From assembly GCA_005884195.1 (NCBI GenBank), contig VBBP01000020.1, positions 1-38,066 of the forward strand: DNA of 38,066 bases, written 5' to 3'. The notes under the pieces are model-generated. The model saw only the letters and a list, made by a program, of their open reading frames with translations, was not told the origin of the DNA and did not search any database. The position numbers were made by a program, and so were the translations under genes. The stretch's first letter is position 1. Each line of letters opens with the position of its first letter. Positions 17,080-25,438 of the stretch are shown piece by piece. The stretch comes from Candidatus Bathyarchaeota archaeon (lineage in GTDB: Archaea; Thermoproteota; Bathyarchaeia; 40CM-2-53-6).

Positions 17080-17433
17080 ATGGATAAGATGGAGAAGTCT
17101 TCGGAGAAGAAGAAAGGATTCGTAAGAGAATTCACCGACTTCCTCCAGACCTTTGGTGTCATTGGTCTCGCAATTGGTTTCGTAATAGGGGTCGCCTCGT
17201 CCGCAGTTGTGAACTCTCTCGTCAAGGATCTGATCAATCCGATAGTAGGACTTGTCTTGCCCACGGGAAACCTGGCGTCGCTGAACGCCACTGTCACCTC
17301 TCCTGTCTCAGGGAAACCGTCCGTATTCCTTTATGGAGACTTTATTTCGCAAGTCATCTACTTCATCGTTATCGCTTTAGTAGTCTTCCTGATGTACAGG
17401 CAGCTAAAGCGTATGGGTCTCGCCAAACCCTAG
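17080..17433 (+). CDS. mscL: Large-conductance mechanosensitive channel MscL
   Basis: A 117-residue homolog of MscL, a pentameric membrane channel that opens under membrane tension to release solutes on osmotic downshock. Two membrane helices are visible: TM1 about residues 24-45 (IGLAIGFVIGVASSAVVNSLV, with the Gly/Ala packing pattern and following DLINPIVGLVL) and TM2 about 85-107 (FISQVIYFIVIALVVFLMY). An extracytoplasmic loop (VSGKPSVFLYG) lies between them, and an amphipathic N-terminal helix begins KKGFVREFTDFL. The C-terminal helical bundle is shorter than in E. coli. It starts 56 nt after the giant surface gene and its own promoter is unclear. Confidence 0.88.
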   Translation: MDKMEKSSEKKKGFVREFTDFLQTFGVIGLAIGFVIGVASSAVVNSLVKDLINPIVGLVLPTGNLASLNATVTSPVSGKPSVFLYGDFISQVIYFIVIALVVFLMYRQLKRMGLAKP

Positions 17434-17454
17434 TCCTGAAACCTTGTAAACACA

Positions 17455-18066
17455 TCATCGCGGAGGATAGTAGAACTGTATCCCTGCGAGAACGTACTGT
17501 ACAGCAATAGCTGCGATAAAAAGAGACATTATTCTCGCTATTACCGCAGCCCCAGTCTTTCCTAGCAGCCGATAGATTCTATCGGTTTGTCTTAGGACAA
17601 CCCAGCTCACGAACATGACGATTACAATGGCACTAAGGGCAACCATGATTCCGGACGATTGAATCGAGATCAGGGTCAGGGTTATCGCTCCGGGACCAAC
17701 AAGTAGCGGGAATGCTATTGGGAAAACGGCTGTCTCCTCAGCAGAAACAAGAGTTAGCTTGTCCATGCGTTCACCGCGGAAAATGATCTCAATCGATAGC
17801 AAGAGTAGAACCAGTCCTCCTGCGATCTGGAAGCTCTCTAGAGATATTCCGAATAGTAGCAAGACTTCTTGACCGATCAGGGCAAAAGCAGCTAAGAGTA
17901 TGGCCCCGACAACCGCAGCCGTTCTGAACACTTTCCGCTTCTCATCAAGGTTCATCGTCTTGGTCAGCCCTGCAAATATGGGAACAGGACCCAGCGGGTC
18001 CACGATTACAAATAGGGCAACTGTTGCTTTCAGAAGGTCAAGAAGAAACATGTCTAATGAGGTCAC
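17455..18066 (-). CDS. MarC family integral membrane protein
   Basis: About 203 residues with six hydrophobic segments, matching the MarC/UPF0056 family. Visible family features are LFVIVDPLGPVPIFAGLT near the N-terminus and the later FPIAFPLLVGPGAITLTL. The biochemical role of the family is unsettled. The preferred start is GTG 18064-18066 (or ATG 18049-18051), preceded by a GGATGAT-like site. The frame continues upstream to 18168, but that part reads through the tRNA gene (giving SWVQIPPGPP) and is not protein-coding. It lies directly downstream of, and on the same strand as, tRNA-Val, and converges with mscL. Confidence 0.85.
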   Translation of the reverse strand: MTSLDMFLLDLLKATVALFVIVDPLGPVPIFAGLTKTMNLDEKRKVFRTAAVVGAILLAAFALIGQEVLLLFGISLESFQIAGGLVLLLLSIEIIFRGERMDKLTLVSAEETAVFPIAFPLLVGPGAITLTLISIQSSGIMVALSAIVIVMFVSWVVLRQTDRIYRLLGKTGAAVIARIMSLFIAAIAVQYVLAGIQFYYPPR

Positions 18067-18102
18067 TCTATCATCCTTTCCTCGCTGGTTCGGAGCTTTT
18101 TG

Positions 18103-18200
18103 TGGTGGGCCGGGAGGGATTTGAACCCACGACCTTCGCCGTGTGAGGGCGACGTCCGTTCTGCGCAATCATCTTGCTTACCAGGCTGGACTACCGGCCC
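18103..18200 (-). tRNA. tRNA-Val (CAC), with apparent intron in the D-loop
   Basis: The acceptor stem GGGCCGG/CCGGCCC, discriminator A and encoded CCA (18103-18105) are clear. The anticodon stem TCGCC/GGCGA encloses loop CTCACAC, giving anticodon CAC for valine. The T-loop is TTCAAAT; its stem has one T-T mismatch. The D-stem is GTCC/GGAC, but the enclosed loop is 30 nt instead of about 8-11. Removing about 20 nt (GCAAGATGATTGCGCAGAAC) leaves a canonical D-arm, GTCC-AGCCTGGTAA-GGAC. That insert contains the hairpin GCAA-GATGA-TTGC. Introns at non-canonical tRNA positions are known in archaea. I did not resolve the bulge-helix-bulge, so the exact borders are approximate. Confidence 0.88.
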
Positions 18201-18266
18201 AACGAGTGGAGAATCGGAAGGAGACTATATTTCATCTTTCGAATCGGGGAAGTTCTACGGTTGTTT

Positions 18267-18629
18267 CTAGCGGAGAAGCCTAACATTCGTGCCTTGAGGG
18301 TTCTCTTCGATAAGTCGAAACAAGGGGATGCACCTTCCCCCGGCCTTCTCAATCTTCACAAGAGCTCTCGGGGAAAACTTGAACGCTGCAATTGTCAGCT
18401 TCTCTTTCGGGATTCCCGACCCGAGAACCTTTCCTGGTACTACGATCACGTCTCCTGCCTTAGCTAGTCTCGATACTTGTCCCAGGTTGAGGACGATTCT
18501 GGTTCTTCGTGATTTGCCCAAGAAGCTTGCGACTGTTAGCCAGAGAGGCGCTTGGTGTTGCCTGCCAGCGCGTTTGAGATAACTTATCGTATTGAGCATC
18601 TCAGGGTTTGTAGGTCGATGGTCTCGCAA
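18267..18629 (-). CDS. rpl18e: Ribosomal protein L18e
   Basis: A large-subunit ribosomal protein found in archaea and eukaryotes (eL18). Family hallmarks are visible: TNPEMLNTISYLKRA, APLWLTVASFL, VLNLGQVSRLAKAGDVIVVPGKVLGSG and IPLFRLIEENPQGTNVRLLR at the end. The preferred start is TTG 18627-18629, giving about 120 residues, the family length. A longer frame reaches 18722, but its extra about 31 residues (including PCQEDPS) are not typical. It is followed by tRNA-Val downstream and preceded by pyruvate kinase. In many archaea L18e sits with L13 and S9, so this is a separated context. Confidence 0.9.
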   Translation of the reverse strand: MRDHRPTNPEMLNTISYLKRAGRQHQAPLWLTVASFLGKSRRTRIVLNLGQVSRLAKAGDVIVVPGKVLGSGIPKEKLTIAAFKFSPRALVKIEKAGGRCIPLFRLIEENPQGTNVRLLR

Positions 18630-18732
18630 TGAAGGGTCCTCTTGGCAGGGAAGCGTTTCATCTTGAATCGGTACCAATAAAGCCTTTGGAGATCGGACTT
18701 GTGTTTTGGACCGAATCGGCATTGACGGAAGA

Positions 18733-20139
18733 CTAGCTTATCGTCTGGACCTTGAGAATCTCCGTCTTGCCGGAGGGGCCTTTAGGATCTCCAGCAATTA
18801 TGACGATTCTATCCCCCTTTTTCGCCAGTTTCAATCGAACCACTGATCTCTCGGCCTCGTGGAAAATCTCCTCGCTAGTAGTGAACTCTCTAGTGAGTAG
18901 AGTTTGAACTCTCCAGGAGAGGAGCAGTTGCCGTTGCACTTCTGGATGAGATGTTAGGGCAACGATCGGGAGGGGAGGCCGATACTTGGACACAAGACGG
19001 GCGGTCCTACCTGTTCGGGTAGGTGCGACGATCGCCGAAGCTGAGACTTGCAGGGCAGTCTCGCAAGCCCCGAGTGCTAACGAGTCGGCTTGACTGTGTT
19101 CGTACCATGCTCGACGTTGAGGCGAGATCTCTTTTGGAAGGAATCGCTCGGTCTCTTCAGCTACGCGTCCTAGAATCCGAACCGCTTCCACGGGATATTT
19201 GCCGATCGCTGTTTCCTCGGAGAGCATTACGGCGTCGGTGCCGTCGATGATAGCGTTCGCCACATCCGTAACTTCGGCCCTAGTCGGCGTCGGAGAGGAA
19301 ACCATCGATTCCAGCATCTGGGTTGCGGTGATCACAGGTTTTCCGAACCTGTTGCTCTCGTGAATGATTCTCTTCTGTATTATCGGGACAAGTTCGAGTT
19401 TGAGCTCTACCCCGAGGTCGCCTCGTGCGACCATGACCCCGTCCGCTTCCTGGACGATCTCTTCGAGATTATCGACTGCTTCTCGCTTCTCTATCTTCGC
19501 AACAACAAATATCTCATGGCCGTTGGCCCTGGCAACCTTTCTCGCCGTCTTTATGTCGTCGACTTTCTGGACAAAGGACGCGGCGATTATGTCGACCTTG
19601 TTTTCCACGCCGAACTTGATGTGTTCCTTATCATCACTAGTTATCGCTGGGACCCGGATTCTAAGTCTTGGGAGATTGACTCCCTTTCCCGACGTCAGAT
19701 CGCCACCGTTGATCACGCGTCCTTCGACCTCGTCTCTCTTGGTTCGTAGGACCTCGATCCTGATGGTCCCATCTGCGAGGAATATCGTATCGCCCTTCTT
19801 GACTGCTTTGGGAAGGTCCGGATATGCGATTGGAATCTTGAATTTGGAGTTGGTTGGTTTTGTTGTTAGGCTGACCTTGTCGAGCCTTTGAAGGTGAAGA
19901 GGTTCGCTTGCGAGTTTGCCTACTCGCAGCTTTGGTCCAGGCAGGTCTTGCAGAATGGCTACAGGGCGGTGGAGACGTTCGCTGACCTGTCGAATCGTTT
20001 TGATGACGCGAACGTGTTGATCGTAGGTTCCATGGGAAAAGTTGATGCGCGCAACATCCATTCCCGATTGGATCAGTTGAGTTAACACTCTGGAGGAATC
20101 TGACGCAGGGCCAATGGTGCAGACAATCTTTGTAGCTAT
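18733..20139 (-). CDS. pyk: Pyruvate kinase, start codon uncertain
   Basis: Catalyses phosphoenolpyruvate plus ADP to pyruvate plus ATP. The fold is complete from its first strand: ATKIVCTIGPAS, then SGMDVARINFSHG, LPGPKLRVG, the catalytic-lysine region VAKIEKREAV, MVARGDLGVEL, and ITATQMLESM with EVTDVANAI. The C-terminal domain is short (about 468 residues total), compatible with archaeal enzymes. The conserved strand ATKIVCTIGP lies upstream of the first canonical start (GTG at 20086-20088), so that start would remove the first beta strand. Upstream of it, in the open frame, there is only ATA at 20137-20139, exactly where Met is expected, or CTG at 20158-20160, before a TAG. I use ATA. A base error turning ATG to ATA would explain it equally well. 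Confidence 0.92.
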   Translation of the reverse strand: MATKIVCTIGPASDSSRVLTQLIQSGMDVARINFSHGTYDQHVRVIKTIRQVSERLHRPVAILQDLPGPKLRVGKLASEPLHLQRLDKVSLTTKPTNSKFKIPIAYPDLPKAVKKGDTIFLADGTIRIEVLRTKRDEVEGRVINGGDLTSGKGVNLPRLRIRVPAITSDDKEHIKFGVENKVDIIAASFVQKVDDIKTARKVARANGHEIFVVAKIEKREAVDNLEEIVQEADGVMVARGDLGVELKLELVPIIQKRIIHESNRFGKPVITATQMLESMVSSPTPTRAEVTDVANAIIDGTDAVMLSEETAIGKYPVEAVRILGRVAEETERFLPKEISPQRRAWYEHSQADSLALGACETALQVSASAIVAPTRTGRTARLVSKYRPPLPIVALTSHPEVQRQLLLSWRVQTLLTREFTTSEEIFHEAERSVVRLKLAKKGDRIVIIAGDPKGPSGKTEILKVQTIS

Positions 20140-20366
20140 GGTGCTCGCTCTAATTACCAGCGTGCTCGCGACCTGTTGCTAGTCCGATCCCATTATTCAT
20201 AACACATTCCTTGAGGGCTAGGGTCGTCTTCTTCAAGTCTCCCACGTCTCCTAGTTCGCTGGAATCAAGAAAGAGGGGATCGAGGTGTCTCTGAAACCGA
20301 TACCCTTGGCTGCCGGAGAATCCAAGGAAAAAATCGTTACGTTTTCGGGAGGTAGCAGTGTCTGCT

Positions 20367-20603
20367 TTATTGGGCGGCGACCAGAACTTCGACTGGTTCG
20401 GGCTCTTCAGTAATCATTCGTGTTGGTTTGGCGAAGGTGTAGACTAGGGCGCAGCCCTTTTCGTCTATTCGGAGCTCTACGGCCCCTGTGGGCGCGCCCA
20501 TAATGTCTAGCAACTCTGCGACGTCTTGGGGAACGCGGAGGTATGCTGATTGTTTGATCACTAACGGTTTCACGCTCTGAGTCAAGTCACATCTTCCAAA
20601 CAA
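20367..20603 (-). CDS. AbrB/SpoVT-like small protein, paralog of the 6562 gene
   Basis: 78 residues from TTG 20603. The core (VIKQSAYLRVPQDVAELLDI, then VELRIDEKGCALVYTF) aligns with the small protein at 6562-6747 and with the AbrB swapped-hairpin fold. A GTG start within the first 20 codons is also possible, because the first about 12 residues are not part of the fold. The C-terminal EEPEPVEVLVAAQ is acidic. It probably binds DNA as a dimer. It has a free-standing position between pyruvate kinase and a long intergenic region, and the target is unknown. Confidence 0.65.
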   Translation of the reverse strand: MFGRCDLTQSVKPLVIKQSAYLRVPQDVAELLDIMGAPTGAVELRIDEKGCALVYTFAKPTRMITEEPEPVEVLVAAQ

Positions 20604-21228
20604 GTAATGGTCGCGGGGTCGAGATTTGCGTTCCGGAACCGTACATTTGTTGCAAGCACTGTCTTGGGATTGAAGGGTGTGCGTGTTCGTGTCTGCCTCG
20701 GCAGCATTTCAGAGTATTATGGTTGGGCTTCCAATCCGTTGCCCCCCGAGCATGATTTCATAGGTCTGAAACTCGCCCATTATCCGCCCTGATCTTGAAT
20801 CTGAGCCTACCGCAAAATTTCGCTGAAAATCGTCCGGAAATCGCGGGACAAACCAAGCAACCGCCATCTCATTCAAGCCCAGACTGTGCTTTGATCAGCT
20901 GGACTCGCATAGAATTTGTGCCAGACAGGAAATCTTCAAGGAAAACGGGGGTATGCTTCAGCGGTTTTGCGCGGCATGAGCGATCGGCACGGAAATCCGA
21001 AGGGAAGAAAACCGGAGCATTTTCTCCACAGTGACCCTGATTCCGTCAGCAGTCATAGAACCCCAGTCGCTTTTTCGCACCCATCAGGAAGGAATCATTC
21101 ATTACTCGTTTGATGCAACTGGAAGCTACTGTTTCCCCTCTTGGCTGGTAACGTGTAGCTTTAGTTGAGTGACTTGCTCTCGTCGCACACTCGAACTGAT
21201 TCAGAGAATGTGCATGCTGGACTGGTGA
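20604..21228. other. Long intergenic region with no supported gene
   Basis: About 625 bp between the divergent AbrB-like and MinD-like genes. Several open frames of 60-79 codons overlap here, but none has a family resemblance, a good ribosome site or the surrounding codon usage. I found no tRNA-like or other recognisable RNA structure by eye. It could hold promoters or an unrecognised RNA. Confidence 0.4.
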
Positions 21229-22059
21229 CTGGGCTTAGCGAAGATACTTGCGGTTCAATCTTTCAAAGGCGGGACCGGGAAGAGCACGGTCAGTGCCAAT
21301 CTCGCGGTCACACTCGCCAAGCTCGGCAAGAGGGTTGCCGTCGTCGATCTTGACTTGGAAGGACCAGGACTCCATGTTATCTTCGGAATATCAGATAGAG
21401 AGATCAGGACGACAATAAATGATGTTCTGCAGAGTTCCATTCCTATCAACGATGCTGTTCTCGATCTAACCCCTCGACTGGGCATCGAATCTGGCTGTCT
21501 TCTCTTCTGTCCAGCTGGCCACAGGCTCGAAGAGATTCTCAAAATGGTCGACACTGGCTTCAACCTCAGCCGTTTCAAAGCCGTTCTCAATACTCTAGCA
21601 ACTGAATACCAGCTTGACTATCTCTTAATCGACAGCCATCCTGGAATTGAAAAGGACACGATCATTTCGATGGCGGTCTGTGATGTTGTCGTCCTATTGT
21701 CCAGGGTGGATCACCAGGACATGTTCGGTAGCGGTGTCATGAACGAGGTCGCGAGCCAGCTTAGGAAGCCTGTGGTTTTGATACTCAACATGATACCGAG
21801 TAGCGTGGGAGACAGGGAGTCGAAGAAGATTGGAGAGAAAATAGCTGGCCTCTTCAACCTCCAAGTCCTGACAGCCCTCCCGTTCAACTCTGATGTCTTT
21901 GAAAATCTCAGCAGAGGAGTATTCGTTCTAGAGCATCAGAAAGATCCGCTCACCAAGAGATTCACAGAGCTCGCTGAGAACATGATAGGCGTTATCGATC
22001 GAGCCTTGGAGAGTGGAGAAGACTACGGCCACGGATCAACTTCCCAGGCTATCAGCTAG
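21229..22059 (+). CDS. MinD/ParA-family deviant-Walker ATPase, start codon uncertain
   Basis: About 276 residues. Visible: deviant Walker A KGGTGKST (FKGGTGKSTVSANLAV, 10-20 residues from the N-terminus), VAVVDLDLEGPG (Walker A'/switch), LLIDSHPGI (Walker B) and VLILNMIPSSVG. These ATPases bind membranes or nucleoids and position cell-division, chromosome or surface machinery; which cargo applies here is unknown. No ATG, GTG or TTG exists between the in-frame TGA (21226-21228) and the P-loop. The frame begins CTG GGC TTA GCG AAG ATA, and the family would place Met just before the AKILAVQ stretch, i.e. at TTA 21235. The next canonical codon (TTG 21355) would delete the P-loop and so cannot be the start. 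Either a rare start (CTG 21229) is used or one base is wrong or missing. Confidence 0.82.
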   Translation: MGLAKILAVQSFKGGTGKSTVSANLAVTLAKLGKRVAVVDLDLEGPGLHVIFGISDREIRTTINDVLQSSIPINDAVLDLTPRLGIESGCLLFCPAGHRLEEILKMVDTGFNLSRFKAVLNTLATEYQLDYLLIDSHPGIEKDTIISMAVCDVVVLLSRVDHQDMFGSGVMNEVASQLRKPVVLILNMIPSSVGDRESKKIGEKIAGLFNLQVLTALPFNSDVFENLSRGVFVLEHQKDPLTKRFTELAENMIGVIDRALESGEDYGHGSTSQAIS

Positions 22060-22306
22060 ATCCGTTTAGCAGCCACCGAATCATTCCATCGTTATCATTG
22101 AATCCAATTCTCTTTTCACTGAGGAAGATTCTTGCCGATCACAGAGCCAAATTGAACTACTAGAGTTCCGACAGGTTTTTGGATTCTTTACAAACGTTGT
22201 TGCAACTTCACTGAACCGAGCAAAAATTCAATCGCGTCCCAGTCGATCCGTGGCAACTTTCCAAATCTTCTATAACCCCCCACAGTTCTCGTAACCCGGC
22301 CTCACC

Positions 22307-23509
22307 TTGAGCTACCAGATGGCAGACGAGTACTTCCAGCGAATACACCAGATAATGTCTCTACTAGACGATGAGAACGTCGAGATTATTGGCGCGATGA
22401 AAAGGTTCGGACCTCGAAACTTACAGTCGATTGCCCGAAAATCCGGCGTTCCATACCCAACCGTCTATACTCGCGTCAACAAGCTTGGAACCCAAGGGCT
22501 GCTCGACACCTGGACCTATCCTAACCTTGCCAAGATCGGACTAGCCCGATCAATGGTTCTACTAACCCCGAGCCCCGGTCGAGAGGTCATAGCCAGCGAG
22601 GCCCTGAAGATCCCTGGCTACTGGCTCTGGATCGCAAGATGCACAGGTGAATGCAACGGATACTACTCACAGCACGCCGTTCCGGTCGAAAATAGGCAGG
22701 ACTTTGTTCAGTATCTCGATCAGATAGTATCATCGGGCCTCGCCACGAGCTATAGGATCTTCTGGCTAGGCGACTACCACTCCCACATTCCCAACTTCGA
22801 ATATTACGATTTCAAGAAGAGAGCCTGGAGATTCGACTGGTCGGCCTGGTTAAGCTTGTTTCTGAAGGGCAGGGTGCAGAACGTTCCTGAGGAGAAAGAG
22901 TCGTCGAAGGATAACTTTGACAAAAACGATTTATTGATTCTGAAGGAGCTAATGAAGGATGCTCGAAAAAAGCTCTCCGAGCTTTCGCAAATGATCGGAA
23001 TGACGCTTCCGGCGGCCAAGTACAGGTTCGACAATCTCGCCCGGCGAGGATTCCTACAAGACTATGTTATCCAGGTCTTGCCCTATCCACCGGAGATATC
23101 GGACCTCTACGAGGTTCGATTAGACTTCGGCGAGCACAAGGCGATGATGGCAAAAGAGAACTATTTCAAACGCCTACCCTTCGTCCTAAACTACTCACGA
23201 ATCAATGGGACCAACTCGATAACTATCAGAGTCTACTTGCCTCGGACCGAGGTCAACAATCTCTTGACACTGCTATCTGCTCTCGTCAGAGGAGGTTCGA
23301 TAGATCGTTTCTCTTACATGCTTCTAGATCCTATGACGATACAATCACAGACGTTCCACTACAAGGCGTTCGACGACAAGTCAGGATGGCACTATGATAA
23401 TCACGAATATCTTGCTGCTCTCCGCAAGCTCGCATCATCCCTCGATAAGGCGGAAGCCCCTGCGGTGACCTTCCAGCCGTCGAAGGGCCTAACGGTTACG
23501 ATGATGTAG
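22307..23509 (+). CDS. Two-headed winged-helix transcription regulator (Lrp-like), paralog A
   Basis: 400 residues from TTG 22307 (ATG 22319 is possible). Two helix-turn-helix regions are visible: one at about residues 35-75 (RNLQSIARKSGVPYPTVYTRVNKLGTQGLL) and another at about 205-255 (DKNDLLILKELMKDARKKLSELSQMIGMTLPAAKYRFDNLARRGFL). The second resembles Lrp/AsnC-type domains. Each is followed by an alpha/beta region that could sense a ligand. A TATA-like TTCTATAACC at 22268-22277 suggests a very short leader. It is about 45-50% similar by eye over its length to the converging gene at 23567-24856. The target and ligand are unknown; the architecture suggests a dimeric regulator. Confidence 0.75.
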   Translation: MSYQMADEYFQRIHQIMSLLDDENVEIIGAMKRFGPRNLQSIARKSGVPYPTVYTRVNKLGTQGLLDTWTYPNLAKIGLARSMVLLTPSPGREVIASEALKIPGYWLWIARCTGECNGYYSQHAVPVENRQDFVQYLDQIVSSGLATSYRIFWLGDYHSHIPNFEYYDFKKRAWRFDWSAWLSLFLKGRVQNVPEEKESSKDNFDKNDLLILKELMKDARKKLSELSQMIGMTLPAAKYRFDNLARRGFLQDYVIQVLPYPPEISDLYEVRLDFGEHKAMMAKENYFKRLPFVLNYSRINGTNSITIRVYLPRTEVNNLLTLLSALVRGGSIDRFSYMLLDPMTIQSQTFHYKAFDDKSGWHYDNHEYLAALRKLASSLDKAEAPAVTFQPSKGLTVTMM

Positions 23510-23566
23510 TAGCATTTTCACTAGGTTTTATTTCGTCGCTCGAACCGACTCGACTCAAGAATCCAG

Positions 23567-24856
23567 CTATTGAAAGCTCGGGACCGGTGCGTTTTGGAAG
23601 ATGACCTGCGTATGGTCCTCCTTGTCGAACGCGGATGCCACCTTCCTTAATTGCTCAAAGTATTCCAGGTTATCGTAGCGCCACCCAGTGCGATCTTCGT
23701 AGTACTTGAATGCGAAGGTCTGTGTCCGGATGGTCATAGGGTCGAGCAAAACGTAGGTGAATCCTGTGAGCACTCCTCTCCGGGCCAGTGCTGAGAGCAA
23801 TGTGAGTAAGTTGTTCATCTGGGTCCGAGGGAGATATATCCTCACGGCAATGGAGTTGGCGCCTTCTACTCGGGAAAGAGTCATGACCATTGGAAGGCTA
23901 CTCAATACCTTCTCCCCGTTGCACAAGCCCTCCCTCGTTTGGAAGTCCAGCACCATCTCGTAGAGATCAGAGATCTCGGGAGCGAAGGGTAGCATGTCGA
24001 TGACATATTCCCGTATGAATCCGGATCGCGCCAGGTTGTCGAAACGATACTTGACTGCAGGAACTGTCATCTCCAGTAGTGCGGCTAATTGCGTCAGTTT
24101 CGTTCGACCGTCCTTAACCAGCTCCTTCAAGATGATCAGGTCTTTCTTGTCAAATGTTCCCGGGACGGAAATGTCCTTACGTTGAGCCTGAGCGGGCTTT
24201 GCCGCAAAGGCGTCGAGCCATCTCGGCCAGTCGAAGGTCCACGTCTTCTTCTCCGCATCATAGTAGCTAAAATCTGGCAGAGGGGACCTAGCTTCTTCTA
24301 ACCAAAGGAGGCGGTATTCTGTACCAATTCCCGACGCGACAATCTTCTCAAGGTATTGCTCAAAGTCCCAGCGTTTTTCAAGAGGAATTGCGTGAGTCGA
24401 GTAGTAGCCGTTGCAATCTCCCATGCAGCGAATGAGTCTGAGCCAGTAGCCGGGGACCCGAAGAGCTTCAGGAGCAAGTAGTTCCCTACCCGGTTTCGTG
24501 GTAAGAAGAACCATCGCCCTTACCAGCCCTAGTTTCGCGTAGTTCGGGTGGATCCACGTTCGGAGGAGTCCCTCTTTTTCGAGTTTGGAGACTCTCGCGT
24601 GGACTGTCGGCCGGGGAATGTTCGTCTTATCTGCTATGAGTTGGAGATTCCTCAGACCATATTTCCTCATCGCCGTAACAATCTTGACGTTCCCGTGGTC
24701 CAGGAAGGAGACGAAGCGATTGATCTTCTCAAGGTACTCTTCCGGCGAGATCTGGCTCAAATATGGTCCGAAGAAGGCATTGGACAATCGGAACCTTTCA
24801 AGGTTTTCCCTACATGGGAATCGTCTTGGGAGTTGGGGGACCCGATTCGCCTCCAT
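23567..24856 (-). CDS. Two-headed winged-helix transcription regulator (Lrp-like), paralog B
   Basis: About 429 residues from ATG 24854-24856. The frame extends to GTG 24874, but that GTG sits inside the strong Shine-Dalgarno GAGGTGAT, so it is the ribosome site rather than the start. It has the same layout as the neighbouring paralog: N-terminal HTH (RNLQLIADKTNIPRPTVHARVSKLEKEGLL), YWLRLIRCMGDCNGYYSTHA, then a second HTH (KDLIILKELVKDGRTKLTQLAALLEMTVPAVKYRFDNLARSGF) and LPRTQMNNLLTLLSALARRG. It has about 35 extra N-terminal residues relative to paralog A. The two genes converge tail to tail with 57 nt between them. Function is unknown. Confidence 0.78.
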   Translation of the reverse strand: MEANRVPQLPRRFPCRENLERFRLSNAFFGPYLSQISPEEYLEKINRFVSFLDHGNVKIVTAMRKYGLRNLQLIADKTNIPRPTVHARVSKLEKEGLLRTWIHPNYAKLGLVRAMVLLTTKPGRELLAPEALRVPGYWLRLIRCMGDCNGYYSTHAIPLEKRWDFEQYLEKIVASGIGTEYRLLWLEEARSPLPDFSYYDAEKKTWTFDWPRWLDAFAAKPAQAQRKDISVPGTFDKKDLIILKELVKDGRTKLTQLAALLEMTVPAVKYRFDNLARSGFIREYVIDMLPFAPEISDLYEMVLDFQTREGLCNGEKVLSSLPMVMTLSRVEGANSIAVRIYLPRTQMNNLLTLLSALARRGVLTGFTYVLLDPMTIRTQTFAFKYYEDRTGWRYDNLEYFEQLRKVASAFDKEDHTQVIFQNAPVPSFQ

Positions 24857-24996
24857 CGCGCAGCAAAGAATCACCTCGCCCAGTATTGGATAAGTCTTTA
24901 ACTTATGTTATTCTGAGGGGGTTTCACCGAGCGGAATCTTAACAATGTGTCGAGGTAGGTTTATCTCCGCTCATATGTTGTCCTGACGTGGGGTAA

Positions 24997-25296
24997 GTGT
25001 GGTTGGAAAGTAAGATGGACGAGGAAAGGGCGGCATCTCACGAGAAAGTCAAGATATTCCTCGGACGTTATCCGGAATACGAAAAGACACTCCGGCTAGC
25101 GGTTGCTCATGAAGAATCAGTTGGCTCCTCGGATGGTCAAGGGTGGCAATGGCACGATGTCGATACGCACCCGACTAAGCTAATTCGGCTCGTAACGGAG
25201 GGAATAGCCAGGATAAGTCTCAGATCAAGGCAGGCGACTTACTATCTTCTAAGGGAAAGAGCCACGGTGAAGAAGAGCCTCAAAGAGACCTCTTGA
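24997..25296 (+). CDS. Small winged-helix-like protein
   Basis: 99 residues from GTG 24997, or 93 from ATG 25015. The pattern WQWHDVDTHPTKLIRLVTEGIARISLRSRQATYYLLRERATV resembles a compact winged helix, with a helix-turn-helix followed by a beta wing, seen in small archaeal DNA-binding proteins. A TATA-like GGTTTATCTCC lies near 24958. Divergent from regulator paralog B with 140 bp between the starts. The function is unknown and the fold call is by eye. Confidence 0.6.
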   Translation: MWLESKMDEERAASHEKVKIFLGRYPEYEKTLRLAVAHEESVGSSDGQGWQWHDVDTHPTKLIRLVTEGIARISLRSRQATYYLLRERATVKKSLKETS

Positions 25297-25438
25297 TCGC
25301 GCCAACCCCCACAGAGCGGCGAATGTCAGAATACCGAGAGTCGACAGAGCATCCATCTAACTCAGTAATCGAGTGTTCTATCGACCTGCGATAGATAGAG
25401 ACCGCGTTACGCGATGAGCGACACACGGGGAATAGTTT

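Noticed and set aside
17455-18168. A longer MarC start at 18168
   Set aside because: The extra residues are a translation of the tRNA-Val gene (SWVQIPPGPP), so the start must be at 18066 or 18051.
20604-21230. Open frames of 60-79 codons in the intergenic region
   Set aside because: Low-complexity, mutually overlapping, no start signal and no family resemblance.
21355-22059. TTG 21355 as start of the MinD-like gene
   Set aside because: It would remove the P-loop that is clearly encoded upstream in the same frame.
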